DNA of 64,000 nucleotides from positions 992,001 to 1,056,000 of the forward strand of contig CP087220.1 in assembly GCA_020912385.1 (NCBI GenBank), in the 5' to 3' direction. A model generated the notes under the pieces. That model saw nothing but the letters and a program-made list of their open reading frames with translations. It did no database searches and had not been told where the DNA came from. This document shows, piece after piece, positions 22,437 through 35,451 of the stretch. The position numbers and the translations under genes are program-made. How positions within the stretch are numbered: the first letter of the stretch is position 1; each line of letters opens with the position of its first letter. Source of the DNA: Neofusicoccum parvum. Lineage: Eukaryota > Ascomycota > Dothideomycetes > Botryosphaeriales > Botryosphaeriaceae.

Positions 22437-25400
22437 GCGTTCACCGGGAGAAAGGAGGGAGAGGATGAGGAGCGAAGGAGAAAAGAGACGTTGGGTTTAG
22501 TGTTTGAGGGTGGTTTGCTGGTCCTTTTTACAGCTTCAGGGATGCACGGAGTCTGGCGATGGGATGAAAGAATTGAAATGATACAGAATACGCGATCGAA
22601 ATACTTTACTTACCCCCTAAATTACGTCCCTCGCGTTGAACCCTTGTGCTGTGCCCGTCGATCAACTTGCTTGATCAGGCAAGACAGCAAATCCCCTCTT
22701 TGAAGGGCAGTCAAGCAAGATGTGCTACTACCCAAGGCCTCCACCGTGTGAATACCATTCGGCGCGACCACGGATGAACTCTAGCACTTTCGGCCCCACT
22801 CTTATGGCGACGTCTAGGCCCGTGTGGAGCATGGTCGTGGTAGGGGTGGGCGGCGTTTTCGGGTTAGCGAATGGGTTTCGGTGCCCTTGGGTGACACGAA
22901 GGCCGGAGGGAGTCTGCAAAAAGGCACTGTACCCACCTCAAGCGCCAGCCAAGCAACCAGGACATCGGAGCCTGCTCCCCTCCCCAGACCGAACGTCAAC
23001 CTACAGAGAAAAGGCTTTTCGCGGCACTGCGATCTTCCTCCCGCCCGAACGAATTGTTCGGATCGGGCATCAGAACCACTGCAGCTCCCCGAAGGGAAAT
23101 GTTTCGCGCCAAGCCCACTTTCGTTTTTTTCGATTTATCCCCGGAGATACTCGGCCGAAAGGCACCCCGAAAATCAGGCCATTTTCACTTCTGGGAAGTG
23201 TAACACGGCACCGGCATCCCGCTCTGCATTGGATAAAAGGACTCAGATCGCACCTTGGCTCCTCAACTGCGAGCCGCGGGACGGGCCCCGGAGAGGTGTG
23301 CTCCGCATCGCAATTGGAAGAGCTGGACGAAGATGGGGGGGAGAGGGGGTGTGTTGGGAGCCAACATTGTTGAAGGGAAGGGGAAGAATGGCCCTACGGG
23401 CATCCAGAAAGTAGGTGGGCTGGAATGGAAAGAGCCGTTTAGAGCGTAGCTCGAGGTTGAATCTGACTCGAAGCCGTTTCGAAGTGGCTGGACCGAGATG
23501 GCCACGGCGTCGCATGTTCCATGATTCAGCGGGGAGGAAGGTCGACACGTCGGGCTAGTGTGGGACCCAGGCAACGGGGAAGCGCAACTCAAGCATCTAG
23601 ATGAAGGACTAGCAAAAAGGGGGTTGTAGTCAGGCCTGGAGCTTTCATGGACTCTCGGAACGAGACCTCCGACAGAAGAAACGCGTCGGGATAGTGAGTA
23701 GCGCAGGTCAGTAGAACGACTCCTCAGCACATCTAATCGATCTTAGATCTGACCGTTTGCACTGCGTCTTGAGGCATTCTCATTCCTTGCGTGCCGGCAG
23801 ACTAACGTACATCTGTCACCCTACCTGGTTCACAGCCCCGCTCATCAATTGCAGCAGCGGGAGCAGTCTGCTAGCTCTTTGTGGCTATCCGGATGATAGT
23901 TCGCCCTAGCTTGTCACGCTGGCAATCCAATCATCATGTGGGATGCAAATTCGCGTCGCACCGTTGAAGCTGTTCGTTTCACGTGGCGAGACCCCTTCTT
24001 TTTCTTGCTACAAAGCACAGCGTAATTAATGTTAGCAGAGTCCTAGGCATGCACGTATCTTCTGTGGGGTGCGAAGACGGCATAGGGGTCGTGCTTACAT
24101 GAAGATCATAGGTGAAACCTGTAGGAAAAGGGAATGGAGAGGATGAAGTTGGAAGGTAAGGGCAGTCCTAGCGGAGAGCAGTCGCACGGAAGGCATGATG
24201 AACTACTGAAGCAACAATGCAGGAAACAAAATTCAAGAGAAGGGAATTGCCGATGAAGGCAAGTCTACAGAAAAGAAAAAACAGAGCCCGTAAACAGCAA
24301 TTTCGAGCGCGCAGCTCTCAACCGCGTCATATCCCCCCCCGTCATCGACAGCAGCGCACACATCCACAACGCCGACAACGGGACCACCGAGGCGCACATG
24401 GCCCGACTGACGGTCTGGCACGGCGCGCAGTAACACCAGAAACCAAGCCACCACTTCACGTTCGGACGAAGTACGTCAAGCATCAGCACACCCCGCCATC
24501 CATGCGCCACAACCCCATCCCCGCGGTGATCTCATCGACTGGTCGTGCCTCGTCTCGAGGCGCTCGGCTCGCTCGGAGAGATCCTGTTCCAACCTCTCAC
24601 CCGGAAATAATGCTGTCGTGACGCTGGCCGCCCTGCTGGAACGAGCCATCCACCCTCGTTTCGAGGGCTCCGCGATCCGAGCTGCTAAAAATACGCAGGC
24701 CGGAAGTCGTGGTCGGCCGGGCCTCTCACGCACCCCCCACCTGCCAGATCGGGTATTTTCGATAAGTCTTGCATTCCTAAAGCGTGCCTGCCTTGCCCGT
24801 ACACTCTCGACACAAGGCTTCAGAAAGGGTCTCGCGTCGGAGACCACCCCGCAAACCGTCTGCGCAGCAAAAAAAAAAAAGGCCGTCGATTTCACCAGGC
24901 ACGCACCTCCAGCCCGACCTCCACGGCACGCCTCGCGGGCGTCTTCGACCGCGAGCCCTCCCCCCTCGCCCTCCCACTCCGCTCGCGCCGCGCTGCTCGC
25001 CTCGCCGTGGTCCGCAGCTCTCCCGCTTACGGAATCCCGCAGCCGTCGACAGCCGGGCCCGAAGTATGCAAGTGCGCGGCCGCGTGCGCTTGAATCAGGC
25101 GCGCGCGACGCAGGCTCGACAAAGCCCGGCTGCTCAGCGACCAGCAGGCGCGCCGGCCAATCGCGCCCGGGCGAGAGCGCAGGCGAGACTCTTGTTCCGG
25201 TCTGGCTGGCCCTGCCGCGAAGCGAGGCCTCTCGTTCGCTCCCCCCTTCGTCGAGCCCGTCTCCTGCCGTGCTCTCCCTCTCGTCTCGTGCTTCCCGCTC
25301 TCTCTCCCTCCCCCCGCGCCGCGGACGGGGTTGCGCCACAGCAGAGCCGCAAGGCTGGCGTTTTCTGGAAGAACCGCCTGTTCGATTCGTGGTGCCTGAT

Positions 25401-25859
25401 CTGCACTAGCCGCAACGAGGAAGGCTGGTGGTGCTTGTTTTGTCGTATTCGGACGAGCTATTTCCCACCTCTTGCAACCTGCTCGTTGCACCGAATCGAA
25501 CCAGACTCTGCGTACGGCAACGGAAGATGCATGGAAACGACAGACCACTACTGCTTTCGTCTCAAGAATATAGAAACTTTTATACCCAAAGCCAGTTCTC
25601 AGTCATATTTCTATCTTTTGCGCTCATGCTACTCTGTGCAATGCTACGCGCCTCCCGAGCAAGAAGTAAATAGATCCACGAATATGCATCCTATGCAAGT
25701 CCTCAAACCCATGCAACGCGGCCTCAAACCCCAATGCAATGCCGCCCCTACCCAGCAACCTCTGCATGCGAGAGAAAATCCCAAAACTCCCTTCGAAAAC
25801 CCTCTAAGCAACCCCAAGTATATATGCATGTCCGCTCCCGTCTTCCCCGCTTCACCCCC
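22437..25859. other. 3.4 kb gene-free region
   Basis: Lies between the 3' ends of the SDR and Elg1 genes. The left two thirds have lower GC than the genes around. The right part (about 24.6-25.4 kb) is GC-rich and carries a long plus-strand open frame continuing antisense into Elg1, judged non-coding. No transposase, reverse transcriptase, tRNA or 5S rRNA signature found. Confidence 0.5.
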
Positions 25860-28800
25860 TCACTCCACCATCTCCACATCGCTCCCGCCCACACTTCTTG
25901 CGCTCCCCGTCTCCGTCCCATCCCTCACCACCGCCCCCATCCCCGCCCACCCCGGTCCGGCCGTCCTCATCACGGCCGCGAGGTTCAAGCTCCTGCCGAA
26001 CCACCTCTCCCGCCTGGTCGTCTCCCTGCGGCCGCCCTCGAGCGCGCTCCTTGCCGCCCTGGTCGTCCGCTGCCGCTTCGGCTTGCCGCCGGCCGAGAGC
26101 ATGTTGCTGACGAGCATGCGCTCGTTTTCGAGCCGCATGTCGAACGCCGCGACGCTACGCACGTACGGTGCGAGATCCTCTGATATGATGCGGAACGTGC
26201 GGTCGAAAGAGGATGCCGTCATGCCGGACCCGCTGGCGCTGGCGAGAGTGGCAGTGGGGGGCTCGGCGAGGGGATCGAAGGCGAAGAAGTCGGTGCGGTT
26301 GAGAAAGCGGTTTTGGCGGCTGGAAGAGAGATGCGTGAGAATGGTGGTTGCGATGCCTGGTTCGTCAAAATTGAGGAAGGGTGTGTCCGATTCGGCGAGT
26401 AGGCTCGTAGTGGTGTAGTTGCATCGTCTAGCGGCTAAGTGAGAGCTCACAGACAGGTGGGTGTCGAAGTTGGTGAAATCGGTCATGGTATCGGCTTGGA
26501 GGAATGCGTAACCGTCGATGAAGTTTGTGCGGGCCTTTTCAGGCAAGGGTGGCTGGGTTGGGTCCATGATAGGCTGGCTCCTTGTAGGAATACCAACTTT
26601 GCAGTACATGTCTGTAGCACTTGATAGGTCCGTCGAGTGCTCCATGTTCCACAGAGCCTTGAGATTGGCAAAACGATCGAATCCTCCTAGGTCCATTTGA
26701 TTACCGGGCTGGGTGGCGGATCTGTATGCCTCTGGTTCAAGGTCCCAGGACTCAGTGAGCTCAAGCATAAGCTCATACTCCTTGTCGAATCCGACGTGAT
26801 CGTCCGCTAAGAGTAGATCATGCCCAACCCAGCCCATGCCCGTCTTATAAGTGTCTTGACTGGCCACGCGAAGAGTTTGGCCGTGTTCATCAACATCTTT
26901 TCCAGGAGGCCATCGTTGATACATCCATTCAAGACCACCCTTGCGGTCACCCACAGCCATCTGACACCAGAAATTTAGCTCCGTGATACTAGCTCGCAAA
27001 TCATGATGTTTGCTTTCGTAGAGATCTGACATGGCTTTCCGGTGAAGAAGATGGCCTTCTTTGGCCGCAAGAAGCAGGAGATAATCGGTCACCAAGTCTG
27101 TCGGAGCCGGAGTCATGCGTAGAATAGCGTGTAGAGATGATTCGTTCATACGGACCAGGCTCTCATCTGTGCAGGTCATGACGATAGGTCTCTTCGAATG
27201 TACTGCAAGATGTTCGACCGTTTGCCAGAAGTTCTTGTCATCCTCAAACAGAACATCGACCTCCTCAAGCAGGATAAGAGACTGCTTCTGGCTCTGCTTG
27301 GGTTTGCCGAGTGTGGGTTGCGTTGTTTCCTTGGTGTCTTTGACTTCCGGTTCTTTCCTTGGAGGAGCTTTCGGCTTGACTTTTACTTGGCTGACTGGTT
27401 TGAAAAACGAACCCATGCTCTTCTGTCGTCCGCTCTCAATATCTTTCTGCACAGCGGCCGATAGTCGTTCAGCATCCGAGTCTGCTGCCAGCTGTTCGGG
27501 CTGTTCTCTAGCTCGCCGTTGAACAAGATGATTCTCTGTCATGTCTCCAATCTTCTCCAGGACGTCTTTGCCACTCCGGCGGCTGCCGGGATTGATCTCG
27601 AAAACTTCGAATCCCAACTCCTTCGCGACAGCATAGACAGCGGCCGTCTTTCCGCATCCATGAGGACCGCTGAGCAGTATTAGATTGTGAAGCTTCCGTA
27701 CGCCATCAGCGTTGGTTACGTCTCCTCCGTATCGGATCATCGACTTTTTTGCTCCGTGGCTGGAACTCGGGCGAGAAGTGTCATCTGGTTCCGTAAGCTC
27801 ATCCAACTCGCCCAAGCCATCCTCATCTGAGACAATGAAGTCGTCCAACTCTTCTTTCTTTCTCTTTTTCTTTGGCGGTTTTGCAACTCCGTTCTTTTTC
27901 GACTTCCCGCTTTTCCCAAATTCTCTAATGCCAATTCCAACTGCATTGACCTTGAGCGACTCCAGCCACTTGCGCATCACTGAGATTTCCATGGAAGATC
28001 CCAAGACCTCAGCAGCACGCTTTGGAGCATATTTCTGAACCCAGGGCAGAGTCTCGCATACTCCCATGTCAAACGGCGTAAGAGTGCTAGGAATGCTTTC
28101 GAAAAGGTAAGTCAAAGCCGGGTGAACCGACTCTATGACCGATTCGAGCTGATCCCCCATCCAGGTCCCTGGAGCGCCTGATGAATTGGACGCGAAGGCA
28201 TGGAGTTCAGATCGGACTCTTCGCTGAATCTCGGGGCCTGTAGTAAGCAAACGTTGCGGAAGCCGGACTACATTGTCGTGATGATCGTTCTCGTCTTGCT
28301 GGAGCGTGCTGCGGTGAAGATCATGCGTGAAACGCGGTAAGATGGCTTCGGCTTCAGGGACTTCAAACGCAACGGTTTTGAATTTACGACGTTCCTTGAA
28401 AGGGAGTGCGGCCGCTTCAAGTTCGGACGAAAGCTCCATTGCGGTTTGAGACTCCCCATCGTCACCGACCCGAGTAGCACCTTTCCACGGCCAAGGTGCC
28501 TCTGCCCCACCAAGAGTTCTACGCGGCATTGCGGAATTGCCAAACATTCCAAAACCGTGAAGTTCAGAAGTGTCCTCTGCAGCCCGCGCTTGGGCACGTA
28601 GCTTCCCCGGTGTGATGGCGGTTTCGCGCCTGGTAGGAGGTTTTGCTGACGCTTCGGTAGATGGTACGTGAGGGTTGTCGCCTGCCTTCGCATTGTCCAT
28701 ATCTTTGCAGCCCGCCTTGCCCGTAAAAAAGGGATGTGTCGGCTTCGAAGGTCCTGCTCGCTTCGCAGGCTTCGAAGGTTTCGGAGGTTCACTAGGCTTC

Positions 28801-29855
28801 GATGGGGCATTTGTCTTCAGATCAGGTGCGCGCTTGACACCAGCAAGAATCTCGTCGATATCTTCAGCCATCTGCACTGCCCTTTCATCGTCCTTGATGT
28901 AAGAGATTTTGACTATCAGTTGCTTCGGCCCTTTCTTGTTTCTCCGGCTGCGAGTCTTTCTCTGAGTTCCTGTATTGTTGGAATCATCCTTCGGCTCTTC
29001 GAAAACAGGGGAGCTGAAGCGGCCCTTGGCATTGATTCTTAACATCTTCTTTGGTGGAGATGGCTTGGACGGTGAAGATGGGACGGGAATGGCGTTTTTC
29101 CTGGGGGTGCGTTGAGATCTGGCCGGGGAGGATTGTACAAGAGGCGGAGAAGAGGGAGGAACCGGTGTTTTTCTGCTGTCATCCGCGTCTCCCCCCAGCC
29201 TAGGAGAGGTGCCCAGCACCATATCCGAATCAAATGTTGCTGGCTTCTCGACAGGGACGTTCTGACTCGAGGCTTCGACCTCAATCTGCTCTGACTCCTT
29301 ATCCGCCTCGGTCTTCAGTTGCTGTATCCAAGACGGCTGCTCATCCTGCCTCATTTCTCCATCTTCCTGATCAGCGAGGTCCAGGCCCTCCACCGTAAGT
29401 GTTTCCGCGTATGGCGCTGGCTCAGGGGATGTTGTCTTCTGTCGTTTGCGCCTTTCAATGTTGGGGTCCTCCTCGAGCGACGTCGCCTCGCTGACATTGC
29501 TGACAGTTCCCGCCTCTTTCTTTTGTGCGACGCTTGCCTGAGCGAAGGCGACAAGTGATGCCTGCTTCACCTTGGGAGGGGCATGGTCTTCGTCCGACTT
29601 CCTCTTGCCATTGCGTGTCTTCGACGCCGGTGGTCGGCCTCGTGGTCGCGGCTTTTTGGTGGATTCCTCTGCCACAGGCAGGTTCTCGTCTTGGGGCGGC
29701 GCGTCGGTCGAGGCTGAATTTGGGTCGTGGGTGTGTTCAGGCGATTGTTGACCTGGGAAAAATCAGACAGCGCGGGGCAGCGGTAAATAGAGGTAAGGCT
29801 CACGGAGGGGCTTCGCGAAGAAGGGGTGTATGTTTTGCTGGTCGGCTAGATTCAT
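25860..29855 (-). CDS. elg1: Elg1/ATAD5-like PCNA unloader, RFC-like complex large subunit
   Basis: A 52 nt first exon 29855-29804 is spliced to 29752-25860, giving 1314 residues. Exon 1 encodes QQNIHPFF at residues 6-13, a canonical PCNA-interaction (PIP) box. A long charged, disordered N-terminal half follows, with a KRPRGRP-like basic patch. The AAA+ module has Walker A GPHGCGKT (about 712) and a Walker B read as LLEEVDVLF (about 848). The EEVD form fits Elg1/ATAD5 rather than Rfc1. Elg1 with Rfc2-5 removes PCNA from DNA after synthesis and protects genome and telomere stability; location is nuclear. The gene is divergent from a Utp8-like gene across 434 bp. Rfc1, Ctf18 or Rad24 are less likely because they lack the EEVD motif and this N-terminal layout. 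Confidence 0.88.
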
Positions 29856-30289
29856 GGCCCTACCCACGGCAGCAGATGCCATTGAGCGCTAGCGCATGGC
29901 AAGACGAGAGTTGAGCGGCGGACGTGCGATTGAGTGCGAGCGGCGGGTGAAGAAAGCAGAAACGCTGCGCGCGAAAGATTTGCGGGGCTGTTGAAGGGTT
30001 GTCCTCAAGAGGGTGAAGTCGCAGCAGCAGCGGGCTGGCTTTCTGGGCCTGTCGCGCACGCGTCGAAGTGACGGGGAGTGACGCGCTGGACTGGCAGGCG
30101 CGATGGCCCGAGCGCCAGGCCCGGGCGGCGCGGCTTAACCCCGGCGGTCGGAGAAATTGGCGCCGACAACTTTCTGCCGTCAAGAACTTTTTGTGAGCGC
30201 GATCCGCGACGACGCCCAGCACTGCGCCGTTCTGTGCCTTCGCCGCCCTCCAGACATTCCCGCGCGACTCTGCAGTCTGGCCGCCAGCC
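29856..30289. promoter_or_regulatory. short divergent promoter of elg1-like and utp8-like genes
   Basis: 434 bp between two start codons, GC-rich and without a clear TATA box, as is common for housekeeping genes. No conserved regulatory box was identified with confidence. Confidence 0.45.
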
Positions 30290-33246
30290 ATGTCGTCCGG
30301 CAAGGAACTGGAGACCCCCCACACCCTGGCTTCGCTGCCGAAGCCCATCGACTCCGTCAATGGCCGCACCCTCGCCTCCGCCGTCTACAGCTTGAGCGCC
30401 GCCCGGAAGAGGAAGAGGTCCGAACTCGCCGTCAGCGTCGACGGCGACGGGATCAGTATCTTTGATGTGCGCATTGCCTGGCGATCTGAGCGTGTGCTGC
30501 ATATTGACTTTTCCAACAGGTCCAAGCACCGCGGCTAATCACTTCCTACGCTCTTCCTCCCCAATCTTCGTTCACTGCGCCCCCGTTCTCCGTGTACCTC
30601 AAGGCAACCAAGCAGCGACTGGCAAAGAGGTTTACCTATGCGACCGTGAAGGAAAGCTCTGGAAGCTCCCGACACCAGATACTATGCTTCGCTGAGGAGA
30701 TGCACACCCAACCTACGGGAAATCCGGAGAAGACCTCGTACACCATACCCGCCTCGGCCAGCCACGTTTTCTCGATTGACACGCTTCCGCTCAAGCCCAC
30801 CGATGGCTCTAGCGAAGATACCCACGATGTCGTTGTCTTGTTCGAAAATGGCCAACTTGACTGCTTGTCTGCAGATCTCCAGCACGTAAAGTGGTCAACG
30901 AACGTTTTGTCTTCCCAGAGTGCTACAAAGGTCGAATTCTCAACATATACGGACGCAGCTACGGCCCGGCGAGGATTGTTCAAGAGCCGCGAAGACGCGA
31001 TCGCGGCGCTGGATCCTGCCACCGAGGGTCAATCCGAGACCCTCTCCACCACGGCTCTTTTGTGCCTGGTTACGCGCCCTACAGATGAGAAATCTTTCCG
31101 CACCAAGGGTCGGAGCCTTCACGTCTGTGCTGTTCGGCCCAAAGCCATGGGCGGCATCACTATCAACAAGCCTACTGTACAGGATCTCCTCACACTTCGC
31201 ATCCCTTCTTCAAATATCGACTCTCGGGCCGACTCGCATCCCTCCTACTCTCTTCACGCCTCATCTGGCCTGCTTTACCAGCTTATTTCTGGTTCAGTTA
31301 TCACCTACGATTTCTCTACCACTATTCCTCAGCTCCGGTCCGAGCTTACCGTGCCTGGTACCCCTCTCCAAAACTTCGTTCGTGTCTCGTCATCTCTCCT
31401 GATGGCTGCATCGCCGATATCTTGTGGTCTTTATGACGTCAAGTACAACTCAGTGCAGGCTATACTTCCTCTAGCATCCGAGGAAAGTGAAGGAACCCAG
31501 GGAAAGAAGCGCAAGCAGACTATCGCTCTTGACGCGAAAACTCCCCTGACCCTGCTTCACTACGTCGCGGACCTAGGACTTGTGGTCGGGCTGGCCAATG
31601 ATGAGCTCATTGGACTCCAGGTTGGCTCAGAAGTCTCGTCATCGAAAAGAAGCCGAGTCCGTGGTGGTCTCTTGATCGATGCCATCGGGAAGGGTGTTGG
31701 ACGCAAGCCTGCTAATTTGGACACGCCGTCGGTTGGATCATATCCTCTTGGTGTGTGCCTGCTCAACCCTGCGGATAAGTCTAACAAGGAGTGGCATCGG
31801 ACACGGAAAGAGCTGGACGAACTCATTAAAGCCGAGAACCTGAAAAGCTTTGAGGAAGTTTTCGCACGAGAAGTTCACATTGAACTGAAGGCAAAGCCTG
31901 CTGATCAACCTGCGGCTATTGAGGACAAAGCTAACGGGACCAATGATGTCGACATGGCTGATGAAGAGTCCAGCGGCCAGGAACGAAGGACAAACGGAGC
32001 TGTTGAGGATGACGACGATCAGGCTCTTCCAGAATGGGATTTCCCAGCTATTCCTTGGGATATCAATCTGCAAACAAAACGCCACAAAGCGGTATACTTG
32101 TTGAGCAAGGTCTTTGCTTTCTCGTCTGTCCCGAGAGAGATCATCGCCCATGATCTACCCAGCACACCGTTGAGGATACGATTCTTCCCACCGAATGCGT
32201 TTCAATGGCTTATCTGGACCGGATTCCTCACCACTGACATGATCAGGCAAGCTATGCGCCGCGAAGCTACTGGTCTGCAACCCATTACGGCATCGGATGT
32301 CATCGCTTCTATCCTCAACTTCGATCCCGGGATGCAGCTGCTTTGCGATGTTCTCAGGGGCCACCCGGGTCTTGATGTTGATCTGGTTGTTCAGGCTATC
32401 AAGGCGCTGGTCAAGAGTCTAGAAACAGAATCTTTCCCAGAGATCAAGGGGCATCTCACCAATCGACCCGATCAAATTGAAGACACCAGCAGTCGGGATG
32501 AGGAGTCAGCAGATAAGGAGTTCGATATTGAGGCAGACGCAGCAGCGTGGGCCCTGGCGCGCGCAGAGTCTTTTGTCGATTCTGGAATTCTCGTCCGCAG
32601 TCACTCCTTGTTGGAAGCGCTGACAAAACTTCACACATTCCCATCCTCCCTGGTCTCTCAGACTCTCCGGAAATCACTCACACACAAGGAGATTATCTTC
32701 CTCATCAACATCCTCCGTCTCGAGCTCCATGAGGGCGGCTGGATCAACACCTACCTCCAGGACGGCCCGCACGACTCGGCTGAATTCGGCGACCCGTCAG
32801 ATCGCGCCATTGCCATCATTGCAGACCTCCTTGGCTGCGCGCTAGACGCCATTGGCGCTGCTGGCTGGCTCACATCTGGCAATGACGCCAAGGCTGACAC
32901 TATTCAAGCGCTACGCATGGAGGTCTCAGCCGCCCTCGAAGGCATCCACGAAGCGGCTTTCATGAAGGGCTTGCTCAACGACTTCCTGCGCTTCGGTTGG
33001 AAGCGCAAGACCGTGCCCCGACCAGTCAGCAATAAGCACCTTAAAGCGAAGGGCAAGCCTCTCACCCTCCAAGCAACAGAAGCTGCGGAGGCGCGCATCT
33101 TGCCCCTCGGCTTCAAGGTCGAGGGCAGGGTCGAGGACACTAAGACGACGCTAAGCGGTGAAACGAAGCAGTTGTCCAAGCGTGACATGGGTCGTCGGAT
33201 CAGTATGCGGGTTGGGAAGTACAGTTTTGAGAGGATCGAGGTGTAA
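30290..33246 (+). CDS. probable Utp8/NOL11-like U3 snoRNP (t-UTP/UtpA) subunit
   Basis: Exons 30290-30466 and 30520-33246 give 967 residues. The N-terminal 450 residues read as repeated beta strands, consistent with a beta-propeller (opening GISIFDVQAPRLITSY, formed by the splice). An acidic linker (about 480-520) follows, then a helical C-terminal half ending in a short basic tail with RRISMRVGKYSFERIEV. This layout and tail resemble fungal Utp8-type proteins of the UtpA complex, which act in nucleolar pre-18S rRNA processing and rDNA transcription. There is no catalytic motif. The assignment rests on overall resemblance, so another nucleolar propeller protein is possible. It shares its promoter with elg1. 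Confidence 0.6.
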
Positions 33247-33756
33247 AGCGGCAAGTGAGGATTTGAAGTGGAGTGGATGTTGGTCGGATACCCAGCAAAA
33301 AAATAGATTTATTGAGCGCGTGGCCGTAAGGCCCGGGAGACGAGAATTCGATCCGCGGATAAGATGTGTGTTCGAGTGTGTGCACCATTTCGAGGCTACA
33401 TAGTCGGCTACATGGACCGTCGGCGTGGGTGAATCGAAAGGTCGGTGCTTGAGTCACGAGTACTAAAGCTTAATCGATCTTGCATGCCCACGTTTCCTAT
33501 TCTTCGTTGCATCGAAGCATTTTATCCGCGCCTTTCGTGGCTTAGCCGAGCACTCTATTCGTTGCGATTAATCTGCGCGCAGGGAAGGCGGGCCGTCGGC
33601 ATGGCGCTACGACCACGGAGCTGGGAGCTCCACATTCTACCAAGATGAATGAACGAGCTCAAGATATAATGTTCCCAGCGGTCAAGCAAATGTCAAGCTT
33701 TCCCCCTGCGCTTCATTACCTCTTGCTTCCATCTGAATCTGGTGGTTTTATTCGAG
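33247..33756. other. intergenic spacer before the CBM1 gene
   Basis: 510 bp. It contains the 3' end of the Utp8-like gene and the promoter of the CBM1 gene. I looked at 33300-33380 for a tRNA because of a TTCGATCC-like box, but no cloverleaf forms. Otherwise nothing seen. Confidence 0.5.
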
Positions 33757-34695
33757 ATGTATTCCTTGGGCCTTGTTGCGGCTACAGTTGGCTTGCTAAG
33801 CGCTCCCACGCTCGCTCAGCAAAGCGCATGGGCACAGTGTGCGTACTGTCTTTCTCGTCCAATCACTCAGCTAACTGTTCTAGGCGGTGGCAATGGTTTC
33901 TCCGGCAGCTCGACTTGCGTTTCCGGTACCATTATCTGATGCGCGTTCGAAATCTCACCGCTAACCACTCTGTCAAGGATATGCCTGCGTTAAATTAAGG
34001 TGAGTCTTCAAACACCCTCCATTACAGACCCAAAACATGCTAACCGTAGCAGTGACTGTGCGTCTCTTCTACTATCCCTAAGCCCTGATCGCCCTCTTAA
34101 CCCCTACAGACTACTCCCAATGCCAACCGGGCACCGCCTCCACCTCCGCGCCCGCAACCACCTCCCCAACCGGCACCACCCCGACCACAACAACCTCCCT
34201 CAACAACAGCACCGCCACCGCCACCGCCACCGGCCCCGGCACCACCCTCCAAACCCCGTATCTCTGGATCCGCGCCGTCGAAGACCCCAACTTCCACAAA
34301 TACCTGCAGTCGGACCCGCTCTACTCGCCGGGCACCGCGGTCATCGCCAACTACACCAGCGCCGGGCAGTTCGCGATCCAAGACGGGCAGCTGGTGCAGC
34401 TGGTGTCGGCGCCGGGGGCGGCGGCGCAGCTGCTGTACGCGCACGTGTCGGGCACGACGAGCGCCACGTACGGCACGGACCGGGCGCTGGCGGTGACGTT
34501 CGCGGAGACGGCGGGCACGTACGGCACGTTCGCGTGGCAGGGCGACGCGCTGACGTGGACGGCGGCCAACGTGACCAGGCCGAACCTGAGCGCGTGGTTC
34601 GTGTGCGAGGGCCAGGCGTTGTTCGTGAATTTGGGGAACTATCTGTACGAGACGCCGGATGGGTGTGCGGATGAGACGGTGAGTGGATCTTTCTT

Positions 34696-34735
<40 letters not shown>

Positions 34736-34830
34736 GCTCCTGGTTGCGCCATTTGGAGAGAAGTGGAGGTCGGGCGTGCTGACTTGTGCTGCAGATTCAC
34801 TACTATAACGATTCGGTGGCGAATGACTAG
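33757..34830 (+). CDS. secreted CBM1 (cellulose-binding) protein with C-terminal domain of unknown function
   Basis: Six exons: 33757-33838, 33884-33925, 33978-33999, 34053-34057, 34110-34678 and 34795-34830, giving 251 residues. The signal peptide ends at about residue 20 (TLAQ). The family 1 carbohydrate-binding module is spread over five exons and restores the expected order WAQCGGNGFSGSSTC, VSGYAC, then KLSDYYSQCQPG. The last block needs a 5 nt microexon. A Ser/Thr-rich, probably O-glycosylated linker follows, then about 160 residues without a family I recognise (contains TPYLWIRAVEDPNFHKY and a Cys pair near the end). CBM1 binds crystalline cellulose or chitin surfaces. No catalytic residues are evident, so it may be a binding or effector-like protein. 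The last intron holds a (CT)16 repeat. Confidence 0.8.
34701..34732 (+). repeat. (CT)16 microsatellite in the last intron of the CBM1 gene
   Basis: A pure CT run inside intron 34679-34794, serving as an extended pyrimidine tract about 60 nt before the acceptor. Likely length-polymorphic. Confidence 0.95.
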
Positions 34831-35451
34831 GGAGGGAGGCTGTTTCCTGGCACTTCAGCTGCTATATTCTATTCACATGCTGGCTTCGACTCTTTCAGAA
34901 TTCATTTCTTCATCCAATCTCATCTGCTCTTCGTGTGCCTCGCTCGTGGACTACTGTGTAAAACAGCTTCGTGAAATTGTTCTCCAATCTTTGGCGAGTT
35001 TGTCGCTGGAACAAGGGATGATTCCCCGGCGAAAAGCTCGTTAGTAACATCGCCCCCATCTACTTTAGATTTTAGCCTTGAATTCTGTACGAATTTGCGG
35101 GGTTTACCTATTGTTAGTAACAAACATCAGTCCAGTACACCAAAATAACCTAAATTCGGTTGGGATGCTGAGTGTAGCCAGAATCTTGTGTTGCTTGGAA
35201 ATAGCACAGGTGGACTTGTCCTCGAAAACTTAAGTGTAGTCACGCCCTTGAGAGCTATGGTAAATCTATTGAGAACTAGAGACTTCTCACCAGGACAAAG
35301 TAGAGCATCGGGAACGAGAGACACGATTGTTAAAGTAGCCAGCTTGGTCTTTCATAATATTTCAACTTCAAATCTCAATTCGTCCAGTCTTGCATGCCAC
35401 TTGCTCAGCAACTTGTGCAATAACAGTGTTCATCGAGTTAACCAACACTCC
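34831..35451. other. convergent 3' spacer between CBM1 and chitinase genes
   Basis: 621 bp of lower-GC sequence carrying the two 3' ends. No gene or element recognised. Confidence 0.55.

Noticed and set aside
25490..25520. minus-strand GGTTCGATTC B-box-like sequence
   Set aside because: The T-stem does not pair and no acceptor stem or anticodon arm is found.
24784..26418. 544-codon plus-strand open frame
   Set aside because: Arg/Pro/Ser-rich without domains; its last 560 nt are antisense to the well-supported Elg1 C-terminus, and GC-rich antisense DNA commonly lacks stops.
33300..33380. possible tRNA (TTCGATCC-like B box)
   Set aside because: No A box at the right distance and the stems do not pair.
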